From the NCBI RefSeq assembly GCF_000955955.1, contig NZ_JYJG01000029.1, forward strand, positions 1 to 64,000: a stretch of 64,000 nt of DNA, written 5' to 3'. The notes below the pieces were generated by a model, which saw only the letters and a program-made list of their open reading frames with translations, did no database searches and had not been told where the DNA came from. This document shows positions 8,759 through 17,646 of the stretch, piece by piece (positions within the stretch are counted from its first letter, which is position 1; each line of letters begins with the position of its first letter). The stretch is from Lentzea aerocolonigenes. Lineage in GTDB: Bacteria; Actinomycetota; Actinomycetes; Mycobacteriales; Pseudonocardiaceae. The position numbers and the translations under genes were made by a program.

Positions 8759-10908
8759 CCGATCTCCTTGCGACGCTGCCAGCCGCTCTCGATCTCGCGC
8801 GCGGCCTTCTCGTGGTAATCGTCCCACCAGCGCCGGCGCCGGTCACGCTGCCGCTGGATCCACTCCCTGCCCTCGCGCGCGACGGCCTGGAGGATGTGCA
8901 ACGCGCTCTGCACACCGGAGGCCGCCTGGGCGATCTCGCGCAGCTTCGTCGTGTCCTCGGAGTCGTCGGTCATGCCCTTGAAGTCCTCGACCAGCACGTC
9001 GATCACCTGACCGTCCATGAGGGACAGTCGCAGCGACTGCTGGAAGACGAACTGGTCGCCGTACCGCACGCTGTTGTCCAGCAACGCGATGTGCCTGCGG
9101 TTGCCGGCGAACTGGACGCTCACCTCGGCCAGCCGGGCCGAGGCCACCGCGTCGTAGCGGAACGACGTGTCGAGCGGGTCGCGCACGGTGCCGTTGTAGA
9201 AGTCCAGCTCGTACTCGGTCTCGTTCACGCCGCCGTCGGTCAGCAGGAAGATCTTGACGTAGTACTTCGAGTAGCGGACCGGCGCCATCCGGTCGCGCGC
9301 CCGCAGCGCACCGGGCGCGCCCTCCGTCAGCTCGACGTGGCAGATGATGTCCTTGCTGGACAACTGGGTCCGGCGCATCGCCCGTGACTTGAGGTGCAGC
9401 ACGTCGTACCGCAGCCAGTAGGCGATCTCGTCGTCCAGCGGGCGGTCGCGCAGCAGGTCGAGCCAGCCCTGGTAGGCCTGCTCCTCCTCGTGCAGCAGCG
9501 CGGCGTACTCGGTCCGCAGCTTCGCGCGCACCTGCAGCAGCGACAGCACCTGGATCGCGCCGATGCCGCCGACGATGATCCCTCCGCCGAGCAGGATCGC
9601 CGCCCCCGCCGCACCCTGTCCGGCGAGCGACAGGGTGAGCAGCACCACGAGCACGACGCCGATCGGTGCCAGAACCTTGGCGTACCACGGAGTTTTCAGC
9701 TCGGTGCGGAAGTCGGTGAGCTTGCCCGCCTCCCAGTCGTCCTTGACCCGGCGGACGTGCCAGCCGATCAGCCAGGTGAGCCCGGCCGGCGTGGTCTTCG
9801 TGGGGCCGTAGATCCGGACGAACCAGTCGATCATCGACTCCATCAGGCCCGCGGTGTCACGGTCCCAGTCCGGCCGGTTCGGGTCGTCGTGGCCGTTGTT
9901 CTCGTAACGGTTGGTCTTGCGCTTGGGTGGCCGCTCGTCCGCGAACTTCGCGTGGACCTGCCACGTGATGTCCTCGATCTTCCCCACCGCGACGCCGCGG
10001 GGCGGGCCGTCGTGCCTGCCGAGGAAACGGGCCTCGCGCACGCCGCGGCGCAGGTCGAAGGACTTCGCCTGGATGCGGAACCAGACGAACAGGAAACCGC
10101 CGCCCAGTACCAGGAGCAGCGAGATCCACAGCGCCGCGACGGACTCGACGGGCGTTGGCCCGGTGGCGAACCCGATCACCTCCACCAGGCCCCACAACGC
10201 GGCGAGCCCGCCCAGCACGAACATCGCCCAGTTCCGGAAGTCGATCTTCTGCTTCGACGGCTCGGCGAGCAGCGGCGGGGCCGGGTCGGGCTGGAAGTAC
10301 AGCCACACCCGGTTCTCCCGGCGGTTGTCCATCCGGCGGCGCGAGGCGATGGCCGCGATCGAGGCGTCGAGCTCGTCCTGCACCGCGCCGTCGAGGATCA
10401 TGTCGAGGTGCCGGGCGATCTCGTCCTGGCGCGCCTCCGGGAGGTCGCGGAAGTCCGCGGCCGCACCGTCGAGCTCGGCATCGCTCGGCTCGGCCGCGCG
10501 GTCCTGCCGTTCGATGTAGGTCATCAGGCGCTCGATCACCTGCAGCGCCTCGCGGTAGCCGCCCGGTTCCTCCGGCTGCACGGAGGCCGCCGACAACGCC
10601 GAGACGATCTTGTTGAACTCACGCGGCGGCAGCTCGTTCAGCGTGCGGTCGCTCAGGATCGTGAGCACGAAGTAGTAGTAGAAGCGCGCGGACACCAGGC
10701 CTGCCTGCCGCACCTGTTCGAGCAGGCCCTCCGCCTCGCGCGGCTGGCCGCCCCGCAGGTAGGTGAGCGCGTTCTCGAACTTCGTCTCGGGCGGTTCGCC
10801 GGTGTTGTTGTTGTAGATGGACGTTTTGTGGATTACGCCGTTGTTGACGCCGACCTGCGTCTCGACGTCGCCCTCGTTGTTCATGGTGGTGCTGTGCGGC
10901 GGGGTCAT
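8755..10908 (-). CDS. Multi-pass membrane protein with helical-repeat N-terminus
   Basis: This 717-aa protein begins with a short Asn/Gly-rich motif (VETQVGVNNGVIHKT, about residues 15-29), then a TPR-like helical region (about 40-220). Two membrane helices lie near 227-277 and two more near 400-445, followed by a soluble C-terminal half that ends in a basic helix. The Asn/Gly motif is echoed in the nucleosidase encoded just upstream, whose stop overlaps this ATG by 4 bp. I infer a membrane-acting partner or effector in a conflict-type system; no enzymatic motif is visible. Confidence 0.7.
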   Translation of the reverse strand: MTPPHSTTMNNEGDVETQVGVNNGVIHKTSIYNNNTGEPPETKFENALTYLRGGQPREAEGLLEQVRQAGLVSARFYYYFVLTILSDRTLNELPPREFNKIVSALSAASVQPEEPGGYREALQVIERLMTYIERQDRAAEPSDAELDGAAADFRDLPEARQDEIARHLDMILDGAVQDELDASIAAIASRRRMDNRRENRVWLYFQPDPAPPLLAEPSKQKIDFRNWAMFVLGGLAALWGLVEVIGFATGPTPVESVAALWISLLLVLGGGFLFVWFRIQAKSFDLRRGVREARFLGRHDGPPRGVAVGKIEDITWQVHAKFADERPPKRKTNRYENNGHDDPNRPDWDRDTAGLMESMIDWFVRIYGPTKTTPAGLTWLIGWHVRRVKDDWEAGKLTDFRTELKTPWYAKVLAPIGVVLVVLLTLSLAGQGAAGAAILLGGGIIVGGIGAIQVLSLLQVRAKLRTEYAALLHEEEQAYQGWLDLLRDRPLDDEIAYWLRYDVLHLKSRAMRRTQLSSKDIICHVELTEGAPGALRARDRMAPVRYSKYYVKIFLLTDGGVNETEYELDFYNGTVRDPLDTSFRYDAVASARLAEVSVQFAGNRRHIALLDNSVRYGDQFVFQQSLRLSLMDGQVIDVLVEDFKGMTDDSEDTTKLREIAQAASGVQSALHILQAVAREGREWIQRQRDRRRRWWDDYHEKAAREIESGWQRRKEIG

Positions 10909-11936
10909 AAAGAGTCCACAATGGAGTCGAGCACCGGGCGCACGGCGGGGATCCCGCCGAGCAGCGCCTTGATGCGGCGGAGGTCGAGCGGTCCGGTGGT
11001 GTTGCGGGCTTCGTCGAGGGCCACCATGGCGGCCGTGAACAGGTCCTGGTCGAGCTGGTCGGCCTGATGCGCGCGCACTACGACCGTTGTCAGGTCGTTC
11101 AATCGCTCGCGGGCTTGATTCTGTGACACGTTGATCGTGCCGTTGTTCGTACCGACCTGGTTGCCGACGCTGCCGTAGTTGTTGAAGACCGTGTCACCCA
11201 CGGGTTGTGCCTTTCCCTTGCTGCGGCGGGATTCCGTCCGAGGTGTACTCAGTGCTCCGGCGAGCGCGACGGCGAACTTCGCGGCGTTGGCGGCCGCGAT
11301 CGGTTGCCAGCCCTGCCGATCTGAGGCGTCCTTGCCGTCGACGAGATCGCTGATGCCGCGCACGGTGACCGTCGGGGTCGCCATGTTCAGGTGTGCGGCA
11401 TTGGCGACACCGGCGCTCTCCATCTCGACCGCGACGGCGTCGTCGTAGTGGCGGTTGATCTGCCTGGCGAGCGGCGCGCTGGTCGAGTTGAGCACCACCT
11501 CGCCGGCCGCGATCGGCTGGAATTCCACGCGAGGGCCGGAAAACGACCGGGCGACGTGCCGGGCGAGCTGCTCCACGTGGTGCTGGAGCTCCCAGGCACG
11601 CGGCCGCGCCCGGAACTCCTCCGCGGTCTCCCGCCCGCCGTGGTAGCCGTAGACGCGCGTGGCGACCACGACGTCACCGAGCTCCAGCCAGGTGGCCAGC
11701 CCGCCGGCGACGCCGACGAACATGACGACGTCCGGTTCGAACTCGGTGATCGCGCGCTCGGTGAGGGTGGCGGCGCCGGTGTTGCCCATGCCGGTCAGTG
11801 CGAGGGCGACCTCGCAGCCGCCCGCGTGGCCGATCTCGAACAACGTGCCGGACGCGTGGTGGTGAGTGGTGATGCCGGACAGGTGCGCGCGCACTGCGGC
11901 GTACTCCACTTCGAGCGCGGTGAGCATCACGATCAT
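10905..11936 (-). CDS. MTA/SAH-nucleosidase-like enzyme with C-terminal association module
   Basis: Residues 1-232 of this 343-aa protein are a nucleoside phosphorylase/nucleosidase domain: Glu9/Glu11 in TALEVEY, FVGVAGG (73-79), EMES (171-174) and SD (196-197) in RGISDL match catalytic positions of MTA/SAH nucleosidases. A linker with GSVGNQVGTNNGTINV (255-270) and a helical tail (275-343) follow. Such tails are known on effector-linked proteins in actinobacterial conflict systems. It is the first gene of a three-gene overlapping operon, divergent from a NUDIX regulator. The substrate may be a nucleotide-derived signal instead of MTA/SAH; that is inference. Confidence 0.82.
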   Translation of the reverse strand: MIVMLTALEVEYAAVRAHLSGITTHHHASGTLFEIGHAGGCEVALALTGMGNTGAATLTERAITEFEPDVVMFVGVAGGLATWLELGDVVVATRVYGYHGGRETAEEFRARPRAWELQHHVEQLARHVARSFSGPRVEFQPIAAGEVVLNSTSAPLARQINRHYDDAVAVEMESAGVANAAHLNMATPTVTVRGISDLVDGKDASDRQGWQPIAAANAAKFAVALAGALSTPRTESRRSKGKAQPVGDTVFNNYGSVGNQVGTNNGTINVSQNQARERLNDLTTVVVRAHQADQLDQDLFTAAMVALDEARNTTGPLDLRRIKALLGGIPAVRPVLDSIVDSL

Positions 11937-11993
11937 GGGCGGGCTCCGCTCGTTTGGATCCGAGTGCGAAGAAGGTAGCCGACGGTACGAGTT

Positions 11994-12010
11994 TCCGTCA
12001 ATCTGACGGA
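11994..12010. promoter_or_regulatory. 17-bp palindrome, candidate operator of the NUDIX regulator
   Basis: TCCGTCA-ATC-TGACGGA is a perfect palindrome with 7-bp arms. It lies in the 94-bp gap between the divergent nucleosidase operon and the NUDIX/winged-helix gene, 21 bp before the latter's ATG. The position suggests autoregulation and joint control of both transcripts. The binding protein is inferred. Confidence 0.5.
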
Positions 12011-12030
12011 TAGTGGGTTAGTCTCGGAGG

Positions 12031-12753
12031 ATGACCGAGGAGGAGTGGACGATCCCGGACGTGGCCGTGGCCGTTGATCTCGCAGTGCTCACCGTCCGCG
12101 CGGAGCAGCTGCAGATCCTGCTGGTGGAGCGCGGGATAGAGCCGTTCCGGGGAGCGCTGGCGCTGCCGGGTGGCTTCCTCGCGTCGGCGCGCGAGGACAT
12201 CGACGGCGCGGCGGTCAGGGAGCTCGCGGAGGAGACCGGTTTAGCCGCTGAGGATCTTCATCTCGAACAGCTGCGCACCTACGGCACCCCGGACCGCGAT
12301 CCCCGCCGCCGCGTGATCACGGTCTGCTACCTGGCCGTGGTGCCGAACCTGCCCGTGCCGCGGGCGGGTGGCGACGCGGACGTAGCGCGGTGGGTGCCGG
12401 TCGCGGAGGCTTTGGATGGTCCGCTCGCGTTCGACCACTCGCGGATCATCTCGGACGCGGTGGAACGGGCGCGCGGCAAGCTCGAATACACGACGTTGGC
12501 CACCGCGTTCTGCCCGGCCGAGTTCACCGTCACGGAGCTGCGGCGGGTGTACGAGATCGTGTGGGGTGAGCAGCTCGAACCGCGCAACTTCCACCGGAAG
12601 GTGACCGGGGCGGACGGGTTCCTGGTGCCGACGGGGGAGAAGACGCTGCGGCAGGGAGGCCGTCCGGCGGAGCTGTACCGGCGCGGGCCCGCGTCCTTGT
12701 TGCACCCGGCGCTGCTGCGTTCTCGGGCATCTTCTTTGGAGGTGACCGCGTGA
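12031..12753 (+). CDS. NUDIX domain plus winged-helix regulator, NrtR-like
   Basis: This 240-aa protein has an N-terminal NUDIX fold (about residues 10-145) with a degenerate NUDIX box around REDIDGAAVRELAEETGL. A C-terminal winged helix (about 150-225: FTVTELRRVYEIVWGE, then NFHRKV) is typical of NrtR-type repressors that sense ADP-ribose or related nucleotides. It has a strong RBS (GGAGG) and overlaps the next nucleosidase gene by 4 bp. A palindrome upstream is its likely site. An NAD-type ligand would fit the neighbouring nucleosidases but is unproven. Confidence 0.85.
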   Translation: MTEEEWTIPDVAVAVDLAVLTVRAEQLQILLVERGIEPFRGALALPGGFLASAREDIDGAAVRELAEETGLAAEDLHLEQLRTYGTPDRDPRRRVITVCYLAVVPNLPVPRAGGDADVARWVPVAEALDGPLAFDHSRIISDAVERARGKLEYTTLATAFCPAEFTVTELRRVYEIVWGEQLEPRNFHRKVTGADGFLVPTGEKTLRQGGRPAELYRRGPASLLHPALLRSRASSLEVTA

Positions 12754-13640
12754 TCGTCGTGCTGACGGCGACAGAGGCCGCGTACGGCGCAGTGCGCGCG
12801 CTGCTGCCGGATTTGGAGCTGCACTCGGGTCCGGCGGGCACGTTGTTCGAGGTGTCCGGTTCGGTCGCGCTGGGGCTGACGGGCACGGGGAACCACGCCG
12901 TCGCGGCGGTGACCGAGCGGGCGATCACGGAGTTCGCCCCTGCCGCCGTGTTCTTCGTGGGCGAGGCGGGCCCGTTGCGGTCGTGGCTGGAGCCGGGCGA
13001 CGTGGTCGTCGCGACCCGGATCTACGCCTACGAGGGCGGCCGGGAGGACGCGTCGGGGTTCCAGGCCCGGCCGCGTGCCTGGGAGGCGCCGCACCGCCTC
13101 GAACAGCTGGCCCGGCACGTCGCCAGGTCGTTCACCGGCGCACGGGTGCAGTTCCAGCCGATCGCGGCGGGGGAGGTCCTGCTCGCGCCCGGCGCGGCAC
13201 TCGAGAGTCGACTGCATACTGTCTACAACGACGCCGTGGCCGTCGACATGGAGAGCGCGGGCCTGGCCGGCGCGGGTCACCTGCACGACGCGACGCCCAC
13301 TCTTGTGGTGCGAGGCATCGGCACCGCTGATCCGGCAGCGGCGTTCGCACTCGCGGTGGTCGCCGCGCTGCCGTCGTCGGATGGCCGTACCGGCCAGATC
13401 CACAACGTCGTGTCGGGCGACGTCAACGGCGTGGTGCTGCAGACCGGGGCGGTGCACGGGGACGTGATCGTGCACCGGGAACACGACGACTTCGCGGCGG
13501 CGGTGACGGCGGCGGCGCGGTCCGGAGTGGTGGACGAGGTCACGTACGCGCGGGTGATGATGGCGTTGCACGACCCCCGGCCGCGGCAGGTCCTGCGGGA
13601 GTTGCTGGCCGATCATCCGGAGCTGCTGGGGCTGCTCTGA
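12750..13640 (+). CDS. Second nucleosidase-like protein, probably catalytically altered
   Basis: This 296-aa paralogue of the divergent 343-aa nucleosidase shares blocks such as ERAITEF, GDVVVATR, RPRAWE, HVARSF and QPIAAGEV. Key positions differ: TALEVEY became TATEAAY, FVGVAGG became FVGEAGP, and the SD pair in RGISDL is RGIGTADP with a shortened segment. It is therefore likely a binding protein or an enzyme with changed chemistry. A linker with VSGDVNGVVLQTGAVHGDV (221-239) precedes a helical tail. It overlaps the NUDIX regulator gene by 4 bp. Confidence 0.78.
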   Translation: MIVVLTATEAAYGAVRALLPDLELHSGPAGTLFEVSGSVALGLTGTGNHAVAAVTERAITEFAPAAVFFVGEAGPLRSWLEPGDVVVATRIYAYEGGREDASGFQARPRAWEAPHRLEQLARHVARSFTGARVQFQPIAAGEVLLAPGAALESRLHTVYNDAVAVDMESAGLAGAGHLHDATPTLVVRGIGTADPAAAFALAVVAALPSSDGRTGQIHNVVSGDVNGVVLQTGAVHGDVIVHREHDDFAAAVTAAARSGVVDEVTYARVMMALHDPRPRQVLRELLADHPELLGLL

Positions 13641-13709
13641 CTCCCGCTGCCGGTGTGAGCGTCCGCACCAGGCACAATGTGGGTCGTGGGCGTCTCGGAG
13701 GGAGCTGTG

Positions 13710-14420
13710 GTGGGCCAGGGTCAGTTGCGCGGTGTGGTGGCACTCGACGGACCGTCCGGCACCGGCAAGTCCACCGTCGCGAAGCGCCTCGCGATGGCGC
13801 TGGACGCGCGCTACCTCGACACCGGCTCGATGTACCGGGCGATCACGGTGGCGGTGCTGCGGGCCGGGGTCGACCCGACGGACGAGGCCGCGGTCGTCGC
13901 CGTGGCCGATGGCGCGAAGCTCGTCGTGGGCATCGATCCCGCGAAGCCCGGGATCACGCTGGACGGCGACGACGTGTCGGTCGAGATCCGCGGGCCCGAG
14001 GTGACGCTGGCCGTGTCGCCGGTGTCGGCCACCGCGCACGTGCGGGAGCTGCTCGTGGCGCAGCAGCGGGCGATCATCGCGGACGCCGTGGACCACGTCG
14101 GGGGCATCGTCGTCGAGGGACGGGACATCGGCACGGTCGTGTCGCCGGACGCGCCGCTGAAGGTGTACCTGACGGCTTCCGAGGACGCGCGGGCCTCGCG
14201 GCGGACCAAGCAGGACAACGCGGCCGGCCGTGCGTCCACTTTGGACGCCGTGCTGAAGGACGTGCAGCGGCGCGACAACTACGACTCGTCGCGCGCGGTG
14301 TCGCCGTTGAAGGCCGCTTCGGACGCGGTCGTGCTCGACAACACCGAGCTCGATCTCGCCGGGACCATCGGCGCGCTGCTCGACCTCGTGGAACGGCGCG
14401 GGCTGAGGGTGACCGGGTGA
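13710..14420 (+). CDS. cmk: Cytidylate kinase
   Basis: The enzyme phosphorylates CMP/dCMP using ATP. The P-loop GPSGTGKST is close to the N-terminus, with DTGSMYRA, EGRDIGTVV and RRDNYDSSR as family signatures. Several starts are possible (ATG 13677, GTG 13707 or 13710). I chose 13710 because GGAGGGAG ends 5 nt upstream and the resulting N-terminus fits the family. The stop overlaps the plsC-like gene by 4 bp, the usual actinobacterial cmk-plsC-der order. Confidence 0.92.
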   Translation: MGQGQLRGVVALDGPSGTGKSTVAKRLAMALDARYLDTGSMYRAITVAVLRAGVDPTDEAAVVAVADGAKLVVGIDPAKPGITLDGDDVSVEIRGPEVTLAVSPVSATAHVRELLVAQQRAIIADAVDHVGGIVVEGRDIGTVVSPDAPLKVYLTASEDARASRRTKQDNAAGRASTLDAVLKDVQRRDNYDSSRAVSPLKAASDAVVLDNTELDLAGTIGALLDLVERRGLRVTG

Positions 14421-15049
14421 GCGTTCCCTCCGGGAGTCTGGGGTGGCTCTTCGACTTCGGACGCTGGATCGCGCGCGTGCCGTACGCGTGGCAGTTCCGG
14501 ATTCGGGTGCACGGCCGCGACCGCGTACCCTTGAGCGGCGGCGTGGTCGTCGTCGCCAACCACAGCTCGATGGCTGATGGACCGATCCTGTTCGGTGTCG
14601 TGCCCCGGCGCGTGACGTTTCTGATCAAGCAGGAGATGTTCAAAGGCCTCGTGGGCTACCTGCTTCTCAAGATCGGACAGATCCCCGTCAAGCGGGGAGA
14701 AGCCGATCGCACTGCGCTGACCAGCGCGTTGGCCGTGCTCAAGGCCGGTGGCGTGATCGGGATCTTTCCCGAGGGCACGCGCGGCGAGGGCGACGTGGCC
14801 TCGGCGCAGAACGGCGCGGCGTGGCTGGCGCGGGTCGGCGGCGCGGTGGTGCTGCCGGTCGCGTGCCGCGGGACTTTCGAGGCCAAGGGCTGGCGGCCCG
14901 AGGTCGACGTGCTGATAGGTGAGCCGTTCCACCTTCCCGAGGGGAAGGGGAAGGCCGCACTCGGCGTTGCCACCGAGCAGGTGCGCGACCGCCTGGCGAC
15001 ACTGGTCGCCGAACTAGATGGACTTCGTGTGAGTGAGGGAAGACGATGA
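14417..15049 (+). CDS. 1-acyl-glycerol-3-phosphate acyltransferase family protein
   Basis: This 210-aa PlsC-type protein has the catalytic H-X4-D motif at His49-Asp54 (NHSSMAD) and the glycerophosphate-binding FPEGTR near residue 117. It should acylate lysophosphatidate at the inner membrane face. The GTG start overlaps the cmk stop and the end overlaps der by 4 bp, so cmk-plsC-der is one translationally coupled operon. Confidence 0.9.
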   Translation: MSVPSGSLGWLFDFGRWIARVPYAWQFRIRVHGRDRVPLSGGVVVVANHSSMADGPILFGVVPRRVTFLIKQEMFKGLVGYLLLKIGQIPVKRGEADRTALTSALAVLKAGGVIGIFPEGTRGEGDVASAQNGAAWLARVGGAVVLPVACRGTFEAKGWRPEVDVLIGEPFHLPEGKGKAALGVATEQVRDRLATLVAELDGLRVSEGRR

Positions 15050-16464
15050 CGGACCTGGACGGCACCTGGGAGGACGAGGCCGACTGGTCAGCCTTCGACG
15101 ACCTTTCGGAGGACGGCGAGGAGGCCGCGCCGCCACAACCGGTGCTCGCGGTGGTCGGGCGGCCGAACGTCGGCAAGTCCACGCTGGTCAACCGCATCAT
15201 CGGCCGTCGTGAGGCCGTGGTGCAGGACGTGCCTGGCGTGACGCGTGACCGAGTCGCGTACGACGCGCTGTGGAACGGCCGCAAGTTCACCGTGGTCGAC
15301 ACGGGCGGCTGGGAGCCGGACGCGCAGGGTCTGCAGGCCTCTGTGGCCGCGCAGGCCGAGCTCGCGATGGCGACCGCGGACGTGATCCTCGTGGTCGTGG
15401 ACGCGACAGTCGGCGCGACGACCACCGAGGAGGCCGTCGCGAAGGTGCTGCGCCGGTCGAAGAAGCCGGTGATCCTGTGCGCGTCCAAGGTGGACGACGA
15501 CCGCCTGATGGCCGACATCGCGTCGCTGTGGTCGCTGGGTCTCGGCGAGCCGTACCCGGTGTCCGGTCTGCACGGCCGCGGCTCGGGTGACCTGCTCGAC
15601 ACGATCCTGGCGAAGCTGCCGGAGACCCCGCGCGACGACTTCCGCGGCGGTGCCGGTGGCCCGCGGCGAGTGGCGTTGGTGGGCAAGCCCAACGTGGGCA
15701 AGTCGTCGCTGCTGAACCGCCTGACCGGCGAGAACCGCTCGGTCGTCGACTCGGTCGCCGGCACGACCGTTGACCCGGTCGACTCGCTGGTCGAGCTGGA
15801 CGGCGAGATCTGGCGCTTCGTCGACACCGCGGGCCTGCGCAAGCGGGTGAAGTTCGAGAGCGGCGCCGAGTACTACGCCTCGCTGCGCACCAAGTCCGCG
15901 ATCGAGACCGCCGAGGTCGCGGTCGTGCTGCTGGACGCGCACGAGCCGTTGTCCGAGCAGGACCTGCGCGTGCTGACGATGGTCGTCGAGTCGGGCCGCG
16001 CGTGCGTGCTCGCGTTCAACAAGTGGGACCTGGTCGACGAGGACCGCCGCAACGAGATGGTCCGCGAGCTCGAACGCGGCCTCGTGCGCGTGCCGTGGGC
16101 CGACAAGGTCAACATCTCGGCCCTGACCGGCCGCGCCGTCCACAAGCTGGCGCCCGCCTTGCGCACCGCGTTGAACTCGTGGGACACCCGCGTGCCGACC
16201 GGTCGCCTGAACCAGTGGCTGTCGGACCTGATCGCCGCGACGCCGCCGCCGGTGCGTGGTGGCAAGCAGCCGAAGGTGCTGTTCGCGACGCAGGCCTCGA
16301 CCCGGCCGCCGACGTTCGTGCTGTTCACGACCGGGTTCCTGGAGGCGTCGTACCGGCGGTTCATCGAGCGCAGGCTGCGTGAGGAGTTCGGGTTCGAGGG
16401 CAGCCCGGTCCGGATCTCCGTGCGCGTGCGCGAGAAGAAGAAGGCCGGTTCGGGCAAGAAGTAG
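15046..16464 (+). CDS. der: Ribosome-assembly GTPase Der (EngA)
   Basis: This 472-aa protein has two tandem G domains with P-loops GRPNVGKST (38-46) and GKPNVGKSS (about 211-219), and a C-terminal KH-like domain ending in a Lys-rich tail. NKWD and DTGGWE/DTAGLR switch motifs are visible. It acts in 50S ribosomal subunit maturation. An acidic extension of ~30 residues precedes the first domain, common in actinobacteria. Confidence 0.96.
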   Translation: MTDLDGTWEDEADWSAFDDLSEDGEEAAPPQPVLAVVGRPNVGKSTLVNRIIGRREAVVQDVPGVTRDRVAYDALWNGRKFTVVDTGGWEPDAQGLQASVAAQAELAMATADVILVVVDATVGATTTEEAVAKVLRRSKKPVILCASKVDDDRLMADIASLWSLGLGEPYPVSGLHGRGSGDLLDTILAKLPETPRDDFRGGAGGPRRVALVGKPNVGKSSLLNRLTGENRSVVDSVAGTTVDPVDSLVELDGEIWRFVDTAGLRKRVKFESGAEYYASLRTKSAIETAEVAVVLLDAHEPLSEQDLRVLTMVVESGRACVLAFNKWDLVDEDRRNEMVRELERGLVRVPWADKVNISALTGRAVHKLAPALRTALNSWDTRVPTGRLNQWLSDLIAATPPPVRGGKQPKVLFATQASTRPPTFVLFTTGFLEASYRRFIERRLREEFGFEGSPVRISVRVREKKKAGSGKK

Positions 16465-16467
16465 TTC

Positions 16468-17646
16468 CTACAGCGAGAACTTGTTCTTCGCTTCGGTGAG
16501 GCGTTCGACCAGCAGCGCGCATTCGTTCTGAGTGTGCGTGCTGGTCACGCCGATGCGCAGCCTGCCTTCCCCGGCCGGCACGTGCGGGTGGACGAACGTG
16601 CCGACGAAGATGCCGTGGTCCATCAGCCAGTTCGAGACGGCCACGGTCTTGTGCTCGTCGCCGATCTGCACCGGGACGATGTGGCTGGTCGTGCGCATCA
16701 GGTTCAGTCCGGCGCCGGTCAGGCCGTCGATGATGTGCTTGACGTTGTCGTCGAGCTGTTTCCTCAGCTGCGCGCCTTGTTCGGTGATCAGCTCGAGCGA
16801 CGCGAGGCTGGCTGCCGCGACGCCGGGGGCGCTGCCGCGTGAGCTGGTGTAGCTCGGGGCGAGGTAGCGCAGCTGCCGTTCGGTTTCCTGGTTCGTGAGC
16901 ACGAAACCGCCGACGCTGCCGAGTGCCTTGCTCATCGTGCCCACCAGGGCGTCGATCTTGTCCAGCACGCCGAAGTGGTCGGCCACGCCCAGGCCGTTCG
17001 GTCCGATCGCGCCGAACGAGTGTGCTTCGTCGACGACGACCTGTGCGTTGTGTTCTTGGGCCAGCTCGGTGATCTCCTTCAGTGGTGCGAAGTCTCCGTC
17101 GGCGCTGTAGAGGCCGTCGACCAGGATGACCCTCCGGCGCTTGTCCTTCTCCTTGCGCAGCAGCGTTTCCAGCTTCTTCACGTTGTTGTGCGGGAAGGTC
17201 CTGAGCTCGGCGCCGGACAGCCAGCTGCCCATGTAGATCGAGATGTGGGCGGTGCGGTCGCAGAGGATGACGTCCTCGTCGCCTGCCATCGTGGAGATCA
17301 CCGCTTGGTTCGCAGCCATGCCGGACGGGAAGAGGATCGCGGATTCCTTGCCGGACAACGTGGTGAGCGTTCGTTCGATGCCGTCGTGGAGCCTGGTGCG
17401 GCCGCAGAGCAGTTGTGCGCCGTACGTGTTCGTGCCGAATTCACGGATCGCGTCGATGGCGGCTTGCTTGAGGGTCGGATGCTGGGAGAGGCCGAGGTAG
17501 TCGCAGGAGCCGAACATGAGCAGGTCACCGTGCTTGGCGGTGGTGACGTGGTGGTCGCGGTTGGTCTCGATCACCGGGAAGAACGGTGAGACGCCCTCGT
17601 CCTCCCACTCGTCGTACAGGGCGGTCGACTTGCCGAAGAACGTCAC
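16468..17646 (-). CDS. PLP-dependent alpha-oxoamine synthase
   Basis: This 392-aa class-II aminotransferase-fold enzyme belongs to the AONS/KBL/ALAS group. The PLP lysine is Lys240 in GTMSKALGS, with Asp206 in DEAHSFG and the early FGSCDYLGL. These enzymes condense an amino acid with an acyl thioester and lose CO2. It is the last gene of a cassette with an ACP, an acyl-CoA-dehydrogenase-like enzyme and an adenylation enzyme, overlapping the latter by 4 bp. An acyl-carrier-bound substrate is therefore likely, not biotin synthesis. Confidence 0.9.
   Translation of the reverse strand: MTFFGKSTALYDEWEDEGVSPFFPVIETNRDHHVTTAKHGDLLMFGSCDYLGLSQHPTLKQAAIDAIREFGTNTYGAQLLCGRTRLHDGIERTLTTLSGKESAILFPSGMAANQAVISTMAGDEDVILCDRTAHISIYMGSWLSGAELRTFPHNNVKKLETLLRKEKDKRRRVILVDGLYSADGDFAPLKEITELAQEHNAQVVVDEAHSFGAIGPNGLGVADHFGVLDKIDALVGTMSKALGSVGGFVLTNQETERQLRYLAPSYTSSRGSAPGVAAASLASLELITEQGAQLRKQLDDNVKHIIDGLTGAGLNLMRTTSHIVPVQIGDEHKTVAVSNWLMDHGIFVGTFVHPHVPAGEGRLRIGVTSTHTQNECALLVERLTEAKNKFSL

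Noticed and set aside
9394..11067. 557-aa plus-strand frame opposite the membrane-protein gene
   Set aside because: Biased Arg/Gln/His composition with no motif; the minus strand encodes recognisable membrane helices.
12327..14096. 589-aa minus-strand frame opposite NUDIX, nucleosidase and cmk genes
   Set aside because: It is antisense to three genes with clear domains and has shadow-type composition.
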